Below the pieces are notes generated by a model. That model had not been told where the DNA came from and ran no database searches. It worked only from the letters and a program-made list of their open reading frames with translations. A stretch of DNA of 64,000 bases from the NCBI GenBank assembly GCA_963813415.1, contig CAWEYW010000003.1:404638-468637 (forward strand). The letters are read 5' to 3'. How positions within the stretch are numbered: position 1 is the first letter of the stretch; each line of letters opens with the position of its first letter. The DNA comes from CAIWHR01 sp963813415 (GTDB lineage: Bacteria > Pseudomonadota > Gammaproteobacteria > Burkholderiales > Casimicrobiaceae). Made by a program: the position numbers and the translations under genes. Shown here one piece after another: positions 35,621 through 46,225 of the stretch.

Positions 35621-36361
35621 TCAGCCGCGGCGACGGCGCGTCCCCGCCGGTGGCCGCGGTGCACCCGAGACGCGCGGCGCGCCTGGGCCTTTGGCGCTGC
35701 CGGTGGTGACCGGCTGGCGTGCGCTCGCGCCGGTTGCCTTGTCCACCCTGGCTGCCCCCGTGGGACGCCTGCTACCCGCGACCGGCCCTTTGGCACTGCC
35801 GGTCTTGGCCGTGCCTGCCCGACGCCGTGCGCCAGACGGGGTGCCCCCCTTGCCCGATCGTGCCGTCGTGCCGCCCGTCGGAGCGCGATGGTCACGGTCC
35901 GTGCGCGGCGGGCGCCGCGTATCCGCTGCCGGGCCAACCGGCCGCCGCCCCGCGCCGGTGGTGCGGTCCTTGCCGCGGCTCGAAGCGGGTGCCGACGCGG
36001 TCCGGACCACGCGACGCTTCGTCGCCGGAGCCGCTCGCGAGGATGTGCCCGTGCGCGGTGCAGGGCGGGCTTCGGGCTCCGGCTCCTCTTCCGGTGCTGG
36101 CCGATAAATCACCAGAACCTTGCCGAGATGCTGCACGGGCGCCGCATCCAGCTCGGCGCAGACGCGCTCCAGCAGCGCTTCGCGTTCCGCGCGATCGTCG
36201 CTGAACACGCGCAGCTTGATGAGCTCGTGGGCGAGCAGGTTCACGTCGATTTCGTGCAGTACCGCGGGGGTGAGGCCATGGGTACCGACGGTGACGACGG
36301 GGCGGAGATGGTGGGCCTTGGCGCGCAGGGCGCGGCGCTGCGCGGGATCGAGGGTAAGCAT
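35621..36361 (-). CDS. yhbY: YhbY family RNA-binding protein with long basic C-terminal tail
   Basis: Residues 1-92 are a CRM/YhbY domain (MLTLDPAQRRALRAKAHHL, TVGTHGLTPAVLHEID, HLGKVLVIYRP), an RNA-binding fold associated with the large ribosomal subunit. Ordinary YhbY stops near 100 residues. Here about 150 further residues are low complexity, rich in Arg, Lys, Gly, Ala, Pro, Thr and Ser, with loosely repeated TGSAKGP and RRP units. This tail is probably disordered and binds nucleic acid. The divergent rlmE and ftsH genes downstream complete the widely conserved yhbY-rlmE-ftsH neighbourhood linked to ribosome assembly and quality control. Confidence 0.9.
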   Translation of the reverse strand: MLTLDPAQRRALRAKAHHLRPVVTVGTHGLTPAVLHEIDVNLLAHELIKLRVFSDDRAEREALLERVCAELDAAPVQHLGKVLVIYRPAPEEEPEPEARPAPRTGTSSRAAPATKRRVVRTASAPASSRGKDRTTGAGRRPVGPAADTRRPPRTDRDHRAPTGGTTARSGKGGTPSGARRRAGTAKTGSAKGPVAGSRRPTGAARVDKATGASARQPVTTGSAKGPGAPRVSGAPRPPAGTRRRRG

Positions 36362-36460
36362 GCGCGAAGTCTAACCGTTGTGGTGCGCGCCGGGATCACG
36401 GCGGCTGCACGGAGCCGTGTAGGATGGCCCGCACGTCCGCACACCCTCGTTCTGCAGAAG

Positions 36461-37099
36461 ATGGCCCCCAAGGCAACCCGCAAGCACCGCTTCAACAAGG
36501 CGTGGATGCAGGAGCACGTCAACGACCACTGGGTCCAGGAGGCCAAGCGGCTCGGCTACCGCTCCCGCGCCGCGTTCAAGCTGCGCGAGCTTGCCGAACG
36601 CGATGAGTTGCTGCGCCCCGGCATGACGGTGGTGGATCTCGGCGCAGCACCCGGCAGCTGGGCCCAGGTGCTGCGCGAACGCGTCGGGCGATCCGGTTTC
36701 ATCGTCGCCGTCGATGTGCTGCCGATGGACCCCGTGCCGGGAGTCACGTTCATCCAGGGCGACTTTCGCGAGCAGGAAACCCTCGCCGCGCTCGAGGGTG
36801 CGCTCGCCGGTCGCACCGTGGACCTTGTAGTGTCGGACATGGCCCCCAACTTGTCCGGTATCGCGAGCGCTGATCAGGCAAGGTCCGTGCATCTTGGCGA
36901 GCTGGCTCTCGAATTCGCCGTCAAATGGTTGCAACCCGGCGGCGGATTGGTCGTCAAAGCATTCCAGGGTGCAGGGTTTCCCGAGTTTCAGCGCCAAATG
37001 CAGGGATATTTCGACAAGACTTATGCGCGCAAGCCCAAATCGTCGAGGGACCGCAGCCCCGAGCTGTATCTCGTCGGCAAGGGTTTCAGTGCTGCATGA
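36461..37099 (+). CDS. rlmE: 23S rRNA 2'-O-methyltransferase (U2552)
   Basis: RlmE (FtsJ/RrmJ) methylates the 2'-OH of U2552 in the A-loop, a late 50S assembly step. The 212-residue protein has the basic N-terminus (APKATRKHRFNKAW), the SAM motif VVDLGAAPGSWAQVL and the K-D-K-E tetrad positions visible as Lys in YRSRAAFKL, Asp in VSDMAPNLSG, Lys in VVKAFQG and Glu near the C-terminus (SPELYLVG). ATG 36461 was chosen; the frame is open far upstream because of GC bias. ftsH follows, as in E. coli. Confidence 0.96.
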   Translation: MAPKATRKHRFNKAWMQEHVNDHWVQEAKRLGYRSRAAFKLRELAERDELLRPGMTVVDLGAAPGSWAQVLRERVGRSGFIVAVDVLPMDPVPGVTFIQGDFREQETLAALEGALAGRTVDLVVSDMAPNLSGIASADQARSVHLGELALEFAVKWLQPGGGLVVKAFQGAGFPEFQRQMQGYFDKTYARKPKSSRDRSPELYLVGKGFSAA

Positions 37100-37175
37100 A
37101 TGTCTGGCTGTCGTCCACAGACGACATGCCGCCGAAATCGATGCCGTTCAACTGGCTCCGGCACAGGTGAAGGGC

Positions 37176-37181
37176 TAGAAT
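37176..37181 (+). promoter_or_regulatory. -10 element upstream of ftsH
   Basis: TAGAAT lies 75 bp before the ftsH start. No clear -35; heat-shock-type hexamers were looked for and not seen convincingly. Confidence 0.4.
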
Positions 37182-37255
37182 TCCCTATTCGCCCGACGTC
37201 CGGGCACGCAACCGACGGTGCGCGGCAACCGCTGATTTGCCGCAAGGAGCAACGT

Positions 37256-39142
<1,887 letters not shown>

Positions 39143-39153
39143 TGGCCGGCAAT

Positions 39154-39233
39154 GGGGTCAGGTCAAGTTGACTTGACCGCATTCCGGCTCGCTCGCGTGG
39201 CGTCGCGACGGCCGTCAAGCTGACCTGACTCCC
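39154..39233. repeat. REP-like inverted repeat between ftsH and folP
   Basis: GGGGTCAGGTCAAGTTGAC (39154-39172) has an inverted, slightly degenerate copy GTCAAGCTGACCTGACTCCC (39214-39233). Within the left part GGTCAAG and CTTGACC form a further 7-bp hairpin. The GGGGTCAGGTC word resembles palindromic intergenic repeats mobilised by REP-associated tyrosine transposases; no transposase gene is in the window. Confidence 0.7.
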
Positions 39234-39241
39234 TAAGCGCA

Positions 39242-40096
39242 ATGCCTGATTCCGCGACGCCCGTCGCCCCCGTGTTTCGTTGCGGCCGGTTCATCTTCGA
39301 GCTGACGCGACCGCACGTCATGGGCATCGTCAACGTGACGCCGAACTCCTTCTCGGATGGGGGGCGCTACTTCAACCTGCCGCGCGCGCTGACGCACGCG
39401 AAGCAGATGCTGCGGGACGGTGCGGACATCATCGACATCGGGGGCGAATCGACGCGGCCGGGTGCGCAGCCGGTTGCGCTCGAGGACGAGCTGGCCCGCG
39501 TGCTGCCGCTTGTCGAGGCACTGGCGCGTGACAATGTCGTGGTCTCCGTCGACACGCGCAAGCCCGAGGTCATGCGCGCGGCGATCGCCGCCGGGGCCGC
39601 AATGATCAACGACGTGAATGCGCTCACCGCGCCAGGCGCGCTGGAGGTGCTCGCGAGCAGCGACGCCGGCGTCTGCCTGATGCACATGCAGGGTGAACCG
39701 CGCACCATGCAGACTGCCCCAGCGTACCGCAACGTGGTCGCCGAGGTGCGCGATTACCTCGTCGCGCGGGCCGAATTTTGTGTGGCGGCCGGCATCGCGC
39801 GGGAGCGGATCGTGCTCGATCCCGGTTACGGGTTCGGCAAGAGCCTGCAGCACAATTTGTCGCTGCTGCGAGCCCTGCCGGTGCTGACCGCGACAGGCTA
39901 TCCCGTGCTGGTCGGCGTGTCGCGCAAATCGTCGCTTGGCGAGATCACCGGACGGACCGTGGACGACCGGCTCGCAGCGAGCCTTGCCGCGGGCTTGGCG
40001 GCGGTGGCTCGCGGCGCGCGCTTCCTGCGCGTCCACGACGTGCGCGAGACGGTAGACGCCTTGCGTGTCTGGAACGCCATCGACCAGGCGGCGTGA
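39242..40096 (+). CDS. folP: dihydropteroate synthase
   Basis: FolP couples p-aminobenzoate to dihydropterin pyrophosphate in folate synthesis and is the sulfonamide target. The 284-residue TIM barrel carries the first signature MGIVNVTPNSFSDGG, the second DIIDIGGESTRPGA, and the later VLDPGYGFGKS, SRKSSLG and RVHDVRET segments. All pterin and pABA loops look intact. ATG 39242 lies 8 bp after the REP-like element. ftsH-folP-glmM order matches E. coli and many proteobacteria. Confidence 0.97.
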   Translation: MPDSATPVAPVFRCGRFIFELTRPHVMGIVNVTPNSFSDGGRYFNLPRALTHAKQMLRDGADIIDIGGESTRPGAQPVALEDELARVLPLVEALARDNVVVSVDTRKPEVMRAAIAAGAAMINDVNALTAPGALEVLASSDAGVCLMHMQGEPRTMQTAPAYRNVVAEVRDYLVARAEFCVAAGIARERIVLDPGYGFGKSLQHNLSLLRALPVLTATGYPVLVGVSRKSSLGEITGRTVDDRLAASLAAGLAAVARGARFLRVHDVRETVDALRVWNAIDQAA

Positions 40097-40211
40097 CGTG
40101 CTGCGCAGCAGCTGCTGGCGCACGGGCGACGACGCGCGGCATGACATCCGGCACGGTGGCGTGGCATGCTTGCGCTTTCCCGCGCTGCGCGCATCCACGC
40201 GATAGACCCCG

Positions 40212-41564
40212 ATGAAGCGACAATACTTCGGCACCGATGGCATCCGCGGGCGGGTCGGCGAATCGCCAATCACGCCCGAGCTCGTGCTCAAGCTCGGCTG
40301 GGCGGCCGGGCGGGTGCTCGCGGCGGCGGACCGGAATTCCGGCGAGCACCCGGCGGTGCTGATCGGCAAAGACACGCGTATCTCGGGCTACATGCTCGAG
40401 GCCGCCCTGGAGGCTGGACTGTCCGCCGCCGGGGTGGATGTCTACCTCTCCGGGCCGCTGCCGACTCCTGCCGTGGCTTATCTCACCCGTGCCTTGCGCC
40501 TTGCTGCCGGCGTCGTGATCAGCGCCTCGCACAACCCGTACGACGACAACGGCATCAAGTTCTTTTCGGGAGCCGGCGCCAAGCTGCCCGATGCGATGGA
40601 GCATGCAATCGAGCAGGGGATGGAAGAGCCGCTCACGTGCGTCACTTCCGCCGAGCTCGGCAAGGCCCGCCGCGTCGGCGACGCTCCGGGGCGCTACATC
40701 GAGTTCTGCAAAAGCACGTTTCCGACCGAGCTCGATCTCAAGGGCTGGCGCATCGTGGTCGACTGCGCGCACGGCGCCGCCTACCACGTGGCGCCGCCCG
40801 TGTTCCACGAGCTCGGCGCGGACGTGATTGCCGTGGGCGCAGAGCCCAATGGTCTTAACATCAACGACGGCGTCGGTGCGACGCATCCGGCGCACCTGGT
40901 GAAGGCCGTGGCGGAGCACGAGGCCGACATCGGCATCGCGCTCGATGGCGACGGCGATCGCGTCGTGATGGTCGACGCCGCGGGCCGCGTGTACGACGGC
41001 GACGAGTTGCTGTATGTGATCGCGATGGATTATCGGCGCCGCGGCTCGTTCCATGGCGGTGTCGTCGGCACGCTGATGACCAATCTCGGCTTCGAGCAGG
41101 CACTCGGTCGGCACGGCATTCCTCTGGAACGCGCCGCGGTCGGCGATCGCTACGTGCTCGAACGAATGCAAGCCAACGGCTGGCAGCTCGGCGGCGAGAA
41201 CTCGGGCCACCTGCTGTGTCTGGACAAGCACACCACCGGCGACGGCATCATCGCCGCGCTCGCGGTGTTGCGTGCGCTGGTGGAGCAGGACAGCACGCTC
41301 GCCGAGGCCACGAAGGACGTGCAGCTCTTTCCGCAACGTCTCATCAACGTCCGTGTGCCGCGCGGCTACGACTGGAACGGCAACGCAGCGATCTGCGCCG
41401 CCCGGGCCAGCACCATCGCCGCGCTCGGCGAGTCCGGACGCGTATTGCTGCGGCCGTCGGGGACGGAGCCCGTCCTGCGCGTGATGGTCGAAGCGCGCGA
41501 GGCAGCGCTCGCGGACCGTCACGCCCGCGCACTGGCAGAAGCCGTGGCTGCCGCCGCCGTCTAA
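40212..41564 (+). CDS. glmM: phosphoglucosamine mutase
   Basis: GlmM converts glucosamine-6-phosphate to glucosamine-1-phosphate for UDP-GlcNAc, peptidoglycan and LPS. The 450-residue protein has all four domain signatures: N-terminal FGTDGIRG (6-13), the phosphoserine loop ISASHNPYDDNG with Ser106 as the phosphorylated residue, the Mg-binding DGDGDR loop, and the C-terminal phosphate-binding RPSGTEPVLRVM. ATG 40212 follows an otherwise featureless 115-bp spacer after folP. Confidence 0.97.
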   Translation: MKRQYFGTDGIRGRVGESPITPELVLKLGWAAGRVLAAADRNSGEHPAVLIGKDTRISGYMLEAALEAGLSAAGVDVYLSGPLPTPAVAYLTRALRLAAGVVISASHNPYDDNGIKFFSGAGAKLPDAMEHAIEQGMEEPLTCVTSAELGKARRVGDAPGRYIEFCKSTFPTELDLKGWRIVVDCAHGAAYHVAPPVFHELGADVIAVGAEPNGLNINDGVGATHPAHLVKAVAEHEADIGIALDGDGDRVVMVDAAGRVYDGDELLYVIAMDYRRRGSFHGGVVGTLMTNLGFEQALGRHGIPLERAAVGDRYVLERMQANGWQLGGENSGHLLCLDKHTTGDGIIAALAVLRALVEQDSTLAEATKDVQLFPQRLINVRVPRGYDWNGNAAICAARASTIAALGESGRVLLRPSGTEPVLRVMVEAREAALADRHARALAEAVAAAAV

Positions 41565-41597
41565 CCCTGAGCGGTGCCGCGCCCTCGCCGGCGCTCG

Positions 41598-41603
41598 TAT
41601 AAT
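41598..41603 (+). promoter_or_regulatory. -10 element upstream of relA
   Basis: TATAAT is a perfect -10 hexamer 84 bp before the relA ATG. The -35 region is unclear. Confidence 0.5.
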
Positions 41604-41687
41604 CGTTGCACGCTCCCACGCGTGCGTCGCGTCGCCAAGGTGCGCATATCGCGCCGGTGACGCCCTTCACGCTATCCGACTCCCAGC

Positions 41688-43907
41688 ATGGTCGCCGTCC
41701 TTCACGCACGCCCCGAGCTCGCCGCGCCGCACGCCGTCGCCGCCTGGCTCGAGACGCTGCGCGCCAGCTACACGCCGGACGAGGTGCAGGCCATCGAGGC
41801 GGCGTTGCAGCATGCCAGCGCGCACTGTGCGGAGCTGGTGACGCGTGACGGTGAGCCGTTGCTGGATCGCGCGATGGGGGCCGCATCCATTCTCGCGGGC
41901 CTCAAGCTCGACGGTGCCAGCGTGTGCGCTGCGCTCCTGATGGAGCTGCCCTACACACCCGCGTACGATCCGGAAGACCTCGCAAAGCGCTTCGGCGCCG
42001 AGGTTGCGGCGCTCGTCTCCGGCGTGGGCCGCATGGACGAGATCCGGGCCTTGCCGGACGCCGGCAGCAGTGCGGAGCGTGCTGCGCAGGCCGAGCGGCT
42101 GCGCAAGATGCTGCTCGCGATGGTCGAGGACATTCGCGTCGTGCTGATCAAGCTTGCGGAGCGCACGCAGGCGCTGCGCTATCTGTCGAGCGCGGGCGAC
42201 CCGGGCCCGCAACAGGCCGCCGCGCGGGAGGTGCTCGAGCTGTTCGCACCGCTCGCCAATCGTCTCGGCATCTGGCAGCTCAAGTGGGAACTCGAGGACC
42301 TGTCGCTGCGCGCGCTCGAGCCCGAGGTGTACAAGTCGATCGCGCGCCAGCTCGACGAGCGCCGGCTCGACCGCCAGCATTACATACAGGATGTCATCGG
42401 CGTGCTCGCCCGCGAGCTCAAGGCCGCAGGTCTGCAGGCGGAAGTCACCGGACGCCCGAAGCACATCTACAGCATCTGGAACAAGATGCGGCGCAAGCAG
42501 TCGGGCATCGATGCGGTGTACGACATCCGAGCGGTGCGCATCCTCGTCCACGACGTGAAGGACTGCTATGCGGCGCTCGGGGTGGTGCACAACCTCTGGA
42601 CGCCGTTGCCCGGCGAGTTCGACGACTACATTGCGAAGCCGAAGCCGAACGACTACCGGTCACTGCACACGGCGGTGATCGGACCGGAGGGCAAGCCGCT
42701 GGAGGTGCAGATACGCACCTTCGAGATGCACCAGCATTCCGAGTACGGCGTGGCTGCGCACTGGCGCTACAAGGAGACCGGGCATCAGTCGATGCGCCGC
42801 GACCCGGCGTTCGAGGACCGGATCGCGTGGCTGCGCCAGGTGCTCGACTGGAAGGACTCCGTCGCCGATGCCTCCGAGTGGCTGACGGCATTCAAGAGCA
42901 GTCTCTTCATCGACAGCATCTACGTGCTTACGCCGCAGGGAAGGGTGATCGACCTGCCGCGCGGCGCGACGCCGGTCGATTTTGCGTATGCGGTGCACAC
43001 GAACCTGGGGCATCGCTGCCGGGGCGCACGCGTCAACGGCGCGATGGTTCCGCTGAACACGCCGCTGCGCAATGGACAGCAGGTCGAGATCGTCACGGTG
43101 AAGCAGGGCGGCCCGTCGCGCGACTGGCTCAACCCCGATCTCGGCTACGTGCAGAGTCACCGCGCCCGTGCCAAGGTGCGGCAGTGGTTCAAGGCGCAGC
43201 AGCATGAGGAGACGCTGGCGCATGGCCGCAGCACCGTCGAACGCGAGCTGCAGCGCGCGGGAGCGACGGCGCTCAATCTCGATTCGGTCGCGGCGCAAGC
43301 GGGTTTTTCCCGCGCCGAGGAATTGTTCGCAGCGGTCGGGCGCGACGAGATCAACACGCGCCAGCTGCAGGTTGCGATACGGGCCGTGGCCCAGCCATCG
43401 GCCGTCGCGGTACCTTCGCCGGAGGCACCGCCGCTGACGATGCGGGAGAGCAAGGCGACCGGGTCCGGCAGCGGCATTCTCGTGGTGGGGGTCGACCGGC
43501 TGCTGACCGGATTGGCACGCTGCTGCAAACCGGCGCCGCCGGATCCAATCGTGGGCTTCGTGACCCGCGGCAAAGGCGTGACGATCCATCGCCAGGGCTG
43601 CAGCAACGTGGGCCGCCTTCGCACGCGCGAGCCGGAACGGCTGATCGCCGCCGACTGGGGCGCGGCGCGCGACGAAGTCTTTCCGGTCGATGTGGTGATC
43701 GAGGCCAGCGATCGCCAGGGCCTCTTGCGCGACGTCACCGAGGTCCTCTCGCGCGAGCGCATCAACGTCACTGCGGCGAACACGCTCACACGCAACATGC
43801 AGTCCCGCATGGCATTCACCGTCGAGGTGAAAAGCCTCGATGTGCTGCAGCGGGCGCTCGCACTGATTCGCGACGTTCCTGGGGTGCTCGGCGCCGCGCG
43901 CCGCTAG
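41688..43907 (+). CDS. relA: (p)ppGpp synthetase RelA
   Basis: A 739-residue long RSH protein for the stringent response. The N-terminal HD hydrolase region is degenerate: where SpoT has a His-Asp pair, this protein reads AALLMELPYT (81-90), so it should not hydrolyse ppGpp. The synthetase domain is intact, with GRPKHIYSIWNKM and the acidic EFDD motif (310-313) characteristic of synthetase-active RelA rather than the RxKD of SpoT. A TGS domain (PVDFAYAVHTNLGH, about 430-490), a Cys pair (RCCKPAPPDPIVGF) and a C-terminal ACT domain (about 665-735) follow for ribosome sensing. ATG 41688 is taken. Monocistronic. Confidence 0.95.
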   Translation: MVAVLHARPELAAPHAVAAWLETLRASYTPDEVQAIEAALQHASAHCAELVTRDGEPLLDRAMGAASILAGLKLDGASVCAALLMELPYTPAYDPEDLAKRFGAEVAALVSGVGRMDEIRALPDAGSSAERAAQAERLRKMLLAMVEDIRVVLIKLAERTQALRYLSSAGDPGPQQAAAREVLELFAPLANRLGIWQLKWELEDLSLRALEPEVYKSIARQLDERRLDRQHYIQDVIGVLARELKAAGLQAEVTGRPKHIYSIWNKMRRKQSGIDAVYDIRAVRILVHDVKDCYAALGVVHNLWTPLPGEFDDYIAKPKPNDYRSLHTAVIGPEGKPLEVQIRTFEMHQHSEYGVAAHWRYKETGHQSMRRDPAFEDRIAWLRQVLDWKDSVADASEWLTAFKSSLFIDSIYVLTPQGRVIDLPRGATPVDFAYAVHTNLGHRCRGARVNGAMVPLNTPLRNGQQVEIVTVKQGGPSRDWLNPDLGYVQSHRARAKVRQWFKAQQHEETLAHGRSTVERELQRAGATALNLDSVAAQAGFSRAEELFAAVGRDEINTRQLQVAIRAVAQPSAVAVPSPEAPPLTMRESKATGSGSGILVVGVDRLLTGLARCCKPAPPDPIVGFVTRGKGVTIHRQGCSNVGRLRTREPERLIAADWGAARDEVFPVDVVIEASDRQGLLRDVTEVLSRERINVTAANTLTRNMQSRMAFTVEVKSLDVLQRALALIRDVPGVLGAARR

Positions 43908-44198
43908 GCTGTTGCCCGCGCGCGCTCGGGCCGCGCGAAGCTCCGCTCGCACTCCCCTTCGTGCGTTCGCGATGTCCGCAACCGTGGCGAGCGCCGATCG
44001 CGGCGGTGCCGAGAAGCGGGAGTTGCTCCGCAACGCGCAAAAATTACCCGCTGTCGCGCAATGCGCCGCCGACGAAGGCTTGTTGTCGCGCAGCATCGCA
44101 CTTTTGCGGGTGACTGGCTGTCAATGCAAGCACCCCCCGGTAGCTACGCGACCCGCGCAGCCGCCGAGGCTTCTTCATTTACGGTCAGGAATCGAACC
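43908..44198. other. intergenic region between relA and outer-membrane protein gene
   Basis: About 290 bp. ORFs crossing it lack conserved character and read into neighbours in other frames. It should hold the outer-membrane protein gene's promoter, but no clean hexamer pair is visible. Confidence 0.4.
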
Positions 44199-44837
44199 AT
44201 GCACAAAGCAGTTCATGTCCCCCTCGTCGTTGCCGCGATCTCGGCACTGTGCGCCCTGCCGGCGGCAGCTCAGACCACCGGCAGCACCGCTTCCACCGGC
44301 ACCACGACCACGTCGCGCGTCAGTGACGAATGGCGCATGCCGTACCAGGCGAATTTCTGGAACTACATTGGCGCCACGGTCGGGCGCAGCGATTACGACC
44401 TGGGCTGCGTGTCGGGGTACGGATGCGATAACAACGACACGGCGTTCAAGATCTTCGCCGGCGGCAAGCTTTACAACGCCCTCGGGATGGAGCTCGGGTA
44501 CGTCAATCTGGGACGTGCCGACATCGCGGGGGGCCGCACGCGTGCGCAGGGGGCGAACATCAGCCTGGTGGTGGGCATCCCGGTATGGGGCGATCGCTTC
44601 GGGATCAACGGAAAGGTCGGAACCACGTACGGCTGGACGAACACCGGGGCCTCGGCGCCCGATTACGAGACCGGCAAGGAGTCGGGTTGGGGCCTGAGCT
44701 ATGGTGCAGGCGCGACCTATGCCATCACGCGCAACACCGAACTGCGCGTCGATTGGGATCGCTACCGTTTCGACTTCCGCGGTGCCGGCCACCAGGACGT
44801 TGATCTGTTGAGCGCGGGCGTGAACTTCCGGTTCTGA
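44199..44837 (+). CDS. outer membrane beta-barrel protein (OmpA-like transmembrane domain)
   Basis: A 212-residue exported protein. Residues 1-25 form a Sec signal peptide ending ALPAAAQ. A Thr/Ser-rich linker follows, then about eight alternating amphipathic strands (NFWNYIGATVGRSDYD, FKIFAGGKLYNALGMELGY, ISLVVGIPVWG, WGLSYGAGATYAI, ELRVDWDRYRFDF), ending in VNFRF with the C-terminal Phe expected for BAM recognition. There is no OmpA peptidoglycan-binding domain, so this is a small barrel only. Two Cys (CVSGYGC) may form a loop disulfide. ATG 44199 gives the signal peptide. Function unknown. Confidence 0.85.
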   Translation: MHKAVHVPLVVAAISALCALPAAAQTTGSTASTGTTTTSRVSDEWRMPYQANFWNYIGATVGRSDYDLGCVSGYGCDNNDTAFKIFAGGKLYNALGMELGYVNLGRADIAGGRTRAQGANISLVVGIPVWGDRFGINGKVGTTYGWTNTGASAPDYETGKESGWGLSYGAGATYAITRNTELRVDWDRYRFDFRGAGHQDVDLLSAGVNFRF

Positions 44838-44927
44838 GCGGACCGGACGGCGAACGACGGGCGCGCCGCCGTCGGGGGTTGGATGACCAGGCGCAGCGAC
44901 TGCCGTCCCGGGTCGCCGCGTCTTGGC

Positions 44928-45845
44928 TCATGCGACCAGCATCGCCGGCGGCAGTGCCGGCTCGGCGCTGAGCGGCAGTCCCAGTTTTTGGATGAGCCGC
45001 CGCGCATCGAAGGGCGCGTGAACCTTGGCATCGTTGTCGAAATAGCAGTACACATCGCGCGCCCGACGATTCGCCGGCGGCACCGCCGAGATGAGCCGTG
45101 GGTCGTCGGGCTGGCCGCCCGTGCTCCATGCGCGGATGCGCTGCGCCCAGCCATCGAGCGCATCTTCGGTATATCCGCTGCTGTACAGTTCCTTCTCGCC
45201 ATGCAGGCGCAAATACATGAAGTCGGCGGTAATGTCCTCGCGGTTGGGCCACTTGCCGGCAGTGTCGGCGACCACCAGCGCGACGTTATGGCGACGCAGC
45301 AGCGCGACGAAGCGTTCGTCCACGAAGCTCGGGTGACGGATCTCCACGGCATGGCGCAGCGGTCGCACGGCGTCGATGGCCAGGCGGCAACGGCCCTTCA
45401 TGCGCGCGTCGCGGCGGCGCGCGATCGCGAGCGCGGCCTCGGTGTCGCGCGGCAGGGCCGCGAGGAAGGCTTCGAAGCGCTCCTCGTGGAAGCCGAAATT
45501 CGGGGGAAACTGCCACAGCAGCGGGCCGAGCTTCTCGCGCAGGTTGAAGATGCCCGACGCCAGGAAGTTGGGCAGGGCGCGCTCGATGCCGCGCAGCTTC
45601 AGCATGTGCGTGATGTAACGACTGCCCTTGACGGCGAAAACGAACCCGGGCGGTGTCTCGGTGTGCCATGCCTCGTAGCTCACCGGACGCTGCAGCGAGT
45701 AGAACGACCCGTTGATCTCGATGGACGACAGCGCGCGCGACGCGTATTCGAGCTCGCGCCGTTGCGCGAGTCCGGGCGGATAGAACACGCCGCGCCACGG
45801 CGGATAGCGCCAGCCGGAGATGCCGATGCGAATGGCGCCGGGCAT
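44928..45845 (-). CDS. DUF72 (YecE) family protein
   Basis: A 305-residue TIM-barrel protein of the DUF72/YecE family, recognised by IRIGISGWRYPPWRGVFYP, the ELEYASRALSSIEINGSFYSLQRP segment, FVFAVKGSRYITH, LLWQFPPNF, AVEIRHPSF and the late YCYFDNDAKVHAP. Function is unproven; the fold is related to endonuclease IV-like enzymes. ATG 45845 is the family start. It is convergent with the outer-membrane protein gene and stands alone. A minus-strand frame ends 9 bp upstream of it but shows no convincing protein (see 45854-46225). Confidence 0.9.
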   Translation of the reverse strand: MPGAIRIGISGWRYPPWRGVFYPPGLAQRRELEYASRALSSIEINGSFYSLQRPVSYEAWHTETPPGFVFAVKGSRYITHMLKLRGIERALPNFLASGIFNLREKLGPLLWQFPPNFGFHEERFEAFLAALPRDTEAALAIARRRDARMKGRCRLAIDAVRPLRHAVEIRHPSFVDERFVALLRRHNVALVVADTAGKWPNREDITADFMYLRLHGEKELYSSGYTEDALDGWAQRIRAWSTGGQPDDPRLISAVPPANRRARDVYCYFDNDAKVHAPFDARRLIQKLGLPLSAEPALPPAMLVA

Positions 45846-45853
45846 GCGTCGAC

Positions 45854-46225
45854 CTACGAGCGGATCACGCGCAGCACGAAGTCGCTACGACCGCCGAGCG
45901 GCGTGATATGACCCGTGAGCACGAAACCACAGCGACCAAGGCGCGGGCTGGCGCAAACGCGCTCGTCGCACGGCCGCAGGGCATGGTATTTATTCGCGGG
46001 ACGGGGATACGGGCTGGTCACTCCGGGACTCCGGCGCGCGGCACGGTTGCGCAATGGACAGGGCGCCGAGTTTGCCGCGTGGCCAGTGGTCCGCGCGGGC
46101 GCGCGAGCGAAACGATGGAGATGGATCGACCCGATGGGTGCATTGATGCAATCCCTGCATAGGCGTGTCTCGCCGACGCCGCGGCCGTTTGGACGCGAGC
46201 CGTCCGGTATCGTTCCCCTCGCCCC
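45854..46225. other. intergenic region, possible decayed coding sequence on the minus strand
   Basis: A 372-bp stretch without a confident gene. The minus-strand frame ending at 45854 encodes a C-terminus (CGFVLTGHITPLGGRSDFV) that looks more protein-like than the Arg/Pro-rich remainder, which reads as noise. It may be the remnant of a gene once upstream of the DUF72 gene. No promoter, repeat or RNA is recognised. Confidence 0.25.

Noticed and set aside
43912..44697. Plus-strand ORF of 261 codons after relA
   Set aside because: Ser/Arg/Pro-rich without motifs, and it overlaps the exported barrel protein in another frame.
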